Shown here: in pieces, positions 27,641-30,855 of the stretch
Layout of the letters: the number at the start of each line of letters is the position of its first letter
How positions within the stretch are numbered: position 1 is the first letter of the stretch
Assembly: GCF_000611645.1 (NCBI RefSeq)
Contig: NW_014013599.1
Location: 30,025 to 60,879, forward strand
Source: Monoraphidium neglectum
Taxonomy: Eukaryota > Chlorophyta > Chlorophyceae > Sphaeropleales > Selenastraceae
Length of the DNA stretch: 30,855 bases
Direction of reading: 5' to 3'
Position numbers and translations under genes: made by a program
The notes under the pieces: model-generated
Told to the model about the DNA's origin: nothing
Seen by the model: the letters and a program-made list of their open reading frames with translations, nothing else
Databases searched by the model: none

Positions 27641-30600
27641 TCACAGCCCCGCCGACGCGCGCGGCACCAGCGCCCGCAGCTGCGCCGCCAGCCCCGCGTC
27701 CGCCCCCAGCGCCGCCTGCAGCCCCCGCAGCAGCCCCTCCTTGCCCTCAGCCGTGCCCAGCATGTCCACCACCAGGCGGCTGGCCGCCTGGGAGCGCAGA
27801 GCCCTGAGCTCAGCCGTGACGCGCGCGCGGCCGGCGGGGCTCTCGGCCCAGGACAGGAACGCGCGGTCAGCCCCGGCCTGCGCCGCGGCCGCCGCCGCCA
27901 GCTCGGCGGGGCCTTGCACGGCGGCAGGGGCGGCGGCGGCGGCGCGGACGGAAGCGTTCGCGGGCGGCGCGTCGGGGGCGTGCCAGGAGGCCACCATGGC
28001 GATGGCATCGTGGCGCGAGATCGCCGTGTCTGCGCGTGACGGTGTGTGTGGGGGCGTTTATATGCGTGTATGTTTGCGTGCGTATGTATGTGTTTGTGTG
28101 TGTATGTGTGTCTTGCGGGAGATCTTGTTTGTGTGCTCATGGGGACAGGATGTTTCTCCCTGTCGGGCATGGCCGACAGAGGGCCCCTGATGACGCCACA
28201 GTGACCTCGAAGGCTAGGAGACACGTCAGGGTCGCCTCCGCTGTTCGAAGCCTCTGGTGAGAGGACAAGCAAGACCGTGGCGGCCTCAGGGGCCTGCGAG
28301 CCCCCTCGCCCCCTCCTGTGTGCCGCCCCACCTGTTGAGGCCACGTGGCGCAGGAGCGCCTCCTCCGCCAGCCGCCGCTGCAGCCGCGCCGCGAAGAAGC
28401 TGCGCGCGTCCCGCCAGGCGACGACGCCCTTGAGGGTGCCCTTGGCGTGCATGCGGGCCGGGGTGTCGTGCATGTCCGCAAACTGGCGCGCCACCTGCGG
28501 TCGTATGTGGATGGATGTTCATGGGTTTTGAGGCTCGGTGTGTAAAGGGGGGATGGGGGTGGTTGGCAGCAGGCTAGCGATTTACAGACTTGTGGGATCG
28601 GCTCTGAGGAGAAAGGAGGCCGGGTTGGCACCCAGGGCCATATGGCCTTTTGCGGCCCAGAAGACCCAGTGGCCCTGCTTGCCCCCGGACCTGCTGGTAT
28701 GTTGGCAGCAGCGCCTTCTCGCGGGCCTTGATGGCCGCCTCAGCCAGGGGGCCGCCCTCGGCCTTCAGCTTGGCGATGGCGGGGTCAAGCCTGGTTGGTG
28801 AAGATAGTTCGAGAGAGGGGATGCTGTGGCGGTCAGGGTCGCCCAACTTGAAACACTTGAGGCGGTCAACACGGACAAGTTGCGGCAGCTCAAAGTGGGG
28901 CGAGCGAGTATGATGTCAGGCCCAGAGCAGCAGGCAATGCAGCACCAACAACACAAGCGCGCAGTATGTCCATCCATTTAACAAGTATTGTTCCTCATGC
29001 CACCTACAATCCGATACACCCCGTGCATGCGCATTCAACTCCCCACACGCACACGCACACGCACACACACTCCATCCCTCCACCCCTCCCACAACCTGTG
29101 CATGGCCTTGATAAGGTCTGGTGTCCTGAACTTGATCTCAACCAGGCCCTCAGGCTCCAGAACACCCCCCCTGGCATTGGGGTCAGCATACATCTCAATG
29201 TGGGTGGGGTTGATCTGGGGGGGCGGGGTGGGGGGGAGGCGGCAGAGGGAGGGGAGTTGTAAGAGAGAGAGAGAACGTGAGTGTGATGCGCGGGCACCCA
29301 GAATTTGAGTGGCACGATCATGGTGGGCATTCAGGCAGGATGGACGCTAGGGCGTGAAACGATTGCAGCCTGCGAGTCCATTGCCTGCGCCATGTTGTCG
29401 CAACATTTCTTCCTGGTGTGCTGGCCGCCTTCGCACCGACAACCAGATGCAGCAGAGATCGCGCGTTAATTTTGAAGGCTTGGGCCGATCATACCCCTCC
29501 TGGTCGCCTGCGCCCAGAGCCAGCCCCAGGCCCCCCCACCTGTGCGTCCACCACGACCCAGGCTCCCCCGCGCAGCTCCCCGCCCCCTGGGATGTACACA
29601 AACACCGGCTGGCGGTACACACGCAGCTGCTCCACGATGAGGCTGCCGGCCTGGGGGGAGGTGACATGGGGGATGCAGAGGGAGGGAATCCAGGCAGGGG
29701 GGGGGGTCTGAGTAGGTGGGGAGGAATAGGGGTCAAGGGTATGTGGAAGTTCGCGATTGATGGGTCTTTGGGGCAGGCACAGCTTTCTAGTAGCAGTGCG
29801 CAACGGTCACGAGACTGGCGCTGCTGATTCACAGCGCTCTTACCCCGCAGCATGCGTGGCAACTCAGCAAGACAAGTGCAGACACCCACCCCCGATTGCC
29901 CCTTGGTCGTCAACAGTCACTGAGTGCTAGCACCCAACCCCCGCCCCCCAGGGGCACCCGTCCCCCGCAGCCCACCTGCAGCACGCCCTCGAAGAGGTCC
30001 CTCTGCCCCCCCGCGAAGCCGCGCCAGTTGGCCAGTATGAACAGGGGCAGGCCCTCCCGGTCAAACTCCTCCATGGCCTGGGCAGTCTTGTCCGCAGAGT
30101 CAGGCCACCACACCTTTGGGGGGATCAGAGGGTAGCGTCGGCCAGGCGTGAGTGGAAGGTCGCAGGCGCAGTGAGATGGATGGCGGCCCTTGTGTGTCGG
30201 AGGCCGGCGGGGGCGAGACTGCATTGCAGATGTTCGCAAGACTGCGCGTGCTTCTTGCTCTTGATGTTTGCAGACGCTTTCGACACAGACTGCTGCACAC
30301 CTGCCCGGCCTGCGGGATGTCAACCTCCGAGCTGGCCGGGTCCCCGGGGTCTGCCGGCACGTGCCGCGTCTGCGTCTGCGTCTCCACCGCGATGACGCCC
30401 ACGGGGACGCCGTCGAGGCGCGCGCGGCCCGTCACCACGCTGCGCGCCCAGCCGGCCTGCGCCTCGACCCAGCTGCCGCGGTCGAAGAGGCCGGACTCCC
30501 AGCCGGCCTCGCCGGCGGGCTCGCGGCCTGCAAGCAGCGGTGCGGTGGAGGTGCCAAGTTGGTTGCCAGCAGCATCAGATCAGTCGGCACACTAAATCAG

Positions 30601-30855
30601 GTGCGGTCGCTCTGCGGCTGCCCCAGACGCGGACAACCCATGCCAACATGCAGCCAGGCGGCTTGGCGCGTGGTGGGCGGCCCCTCTCCAAGCAATGTGC
30701 TGCTCACCCGAGATGGCCGCGCGGGGGTCGAGCTTCTCGTGGGCGGCGGGGCTGTAGGCCACCGGCCTGTCGGCCGCGTCGGCGCTGGGCAGCCGCGGCG
30801 GCTCCGCGCCCACCTGGGCGGGCGCGAAGGACAGCCAACGCAGGATGGCCTGCAG
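27641..30855 (-). CDS. Multidomain acetyl-CoA carboxylase, carboxyltransferase C-terminal part (partial, 8 exons in window)
   Basis: The exons, in order of translation, are 30708-30855 (cut by the window edge), 30301-30527, 29976-30113, 29540-29650, 29096-29214, 28691-28790, 28332-28494 and 27641-28029: 1395 nt, 464 residues, all in phase. It is the last part of the eukaryotic homomeric enzyme that carboxylates acetyl-CoA to malonyl-CoA for fatty acid synthesis and elongation. Diagnostic blocks are GVIAVETQTQTRHVPADP, QAGQ|VWWPDSADKTAQAM, LFILANWRGFAGGQRDLFEGVLQ (acyl-CoA/biotin pocket), PVFVYIPGGGELRGGAWVV, INPTHIEMYADPNARGGVLEPEG and RLDPAIAKLKAE. Multidomain architecture is inferred from this eukaryotic-type carboxyltransferase; the biotin carboxylase and biotin carrier parts would lie beyond the right edge. 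The last ~125 residues are very Ala-rich and poorly conserved. Whether the enzyme is cytosolic or plastidial depends on the missing N-terminus. Confidence 0.93.
28040..28112. repeat. GT-rich microsatellite in the last carboxylase intron
   Basis: Degenerate gtgtgtg/gtatgtgtttg repeats (AC-rich on the sense strand) lie a few bases upstream of the acceptor of the last intron (cacgcgcag|AC). Confidence 0.75.
29041..29071. repeat. CA-rich microsatellite in a carboxylase intron
   Basis: CACACGCACACGCACAC-type repeat in the intron between 29096 and 28790. On the sense strand it is GT-rich and begins about 25 nt after the donor (CAG|gttgtggg). Confidence 0.8.

Noticed and set aside
27376..28494. Minus-strand open frame of 372 codons
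   Set aside because: It shares only the exon at 28332-28494 with the carboxylase frame, then reads through an intron and the wrong frame of the last exon, giving Arg/Pro-rich nonsense.

Overview
The window looks like nuclear DNA of a green alga (Chlorophyta, probably a Chlorella-like trebouxiophyte or a relative; the exact genus cannot be read from the sequence). The reasons are GC-rich coding exons broken by many short introns, plant-type protein families, (GT)n/(CA)n tracts inside introns, and several TGTAA motifs downstream of stop codons, the usual chlorophyte poly(A) signal. There are no bacterial operons, Shine-Dalgarno sites, CRISPR arrays or recognisable tRNA/rRNA genes. I built the gene models by hand from splice sites, reading phase and family conservation. 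Consecutive exons keep phase in the models given; the exceptions and weak ends are stated in each entry.

Layout, left to right. 141-2080 (-): short-chain dehydrogenase/reductase like plant 1-acyl-dihydroxyacetone-phosphate reductase, seven exons. 2549-6374 (+): single-domain UDP-glucose 4,6-dehydratase (rhamnose pathway), thirteen exons, divergent from the SDR gene. 7082-11300 (-): nine-exon gene for a 729-residue protein with a perforin (MACPF)-type signature and no visible signal peptide; an upstream leader exon is likely near 11699-11790. 13088-14954 (+): seven-exon polytopic membrane protein, function unknown. 16711-19511 (+): seven-exon EamA/DMT-family transporter with an unusual long hydrophilic C-terminal tail. 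20163-22774 (-) and 24002-26635 (-): two tandem paralogous genes for ARM-like repeat proteins ending in a MYND zinc finger. 27641-30855 (-): the 3' part of a multidomain acetyl-CoA carboxylase gene (carboxyltransferase end), running off the right edge.

The most notable structure is a tandem segmental duplication. About 19.19-23.04 kb and 23.28-26.91 kb are diverged copies of one unit that carries the 3' end of the transporter gene plus a whole MYND gene and its upstream region. The second unit therefore has a decayed transporter tail (23.28-23.74 kb). In the second MYND gene a 1-nt length difference just after the intron breaks the frame if the first copy's splice sites are used, yet the intron itself is open, so retention or a shifted acceptor restores the frame. 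A dispersed non-coding repeat lies at the junction between the units and again in an intron upstream of the MACPF coding region. The window is also rich in GC-AG introns (four clear cases).

The genes do not form one pathway. Lipid precursor synthesis (SDR, acetyl-CoA carboxylase), nucleotide-sugar synthesis (UDP-glucose dehydratase), membrane transport, a possible pore-forming protein and two putative scaffold proteins are simply neighbours, as is normal in a nuclear genome.
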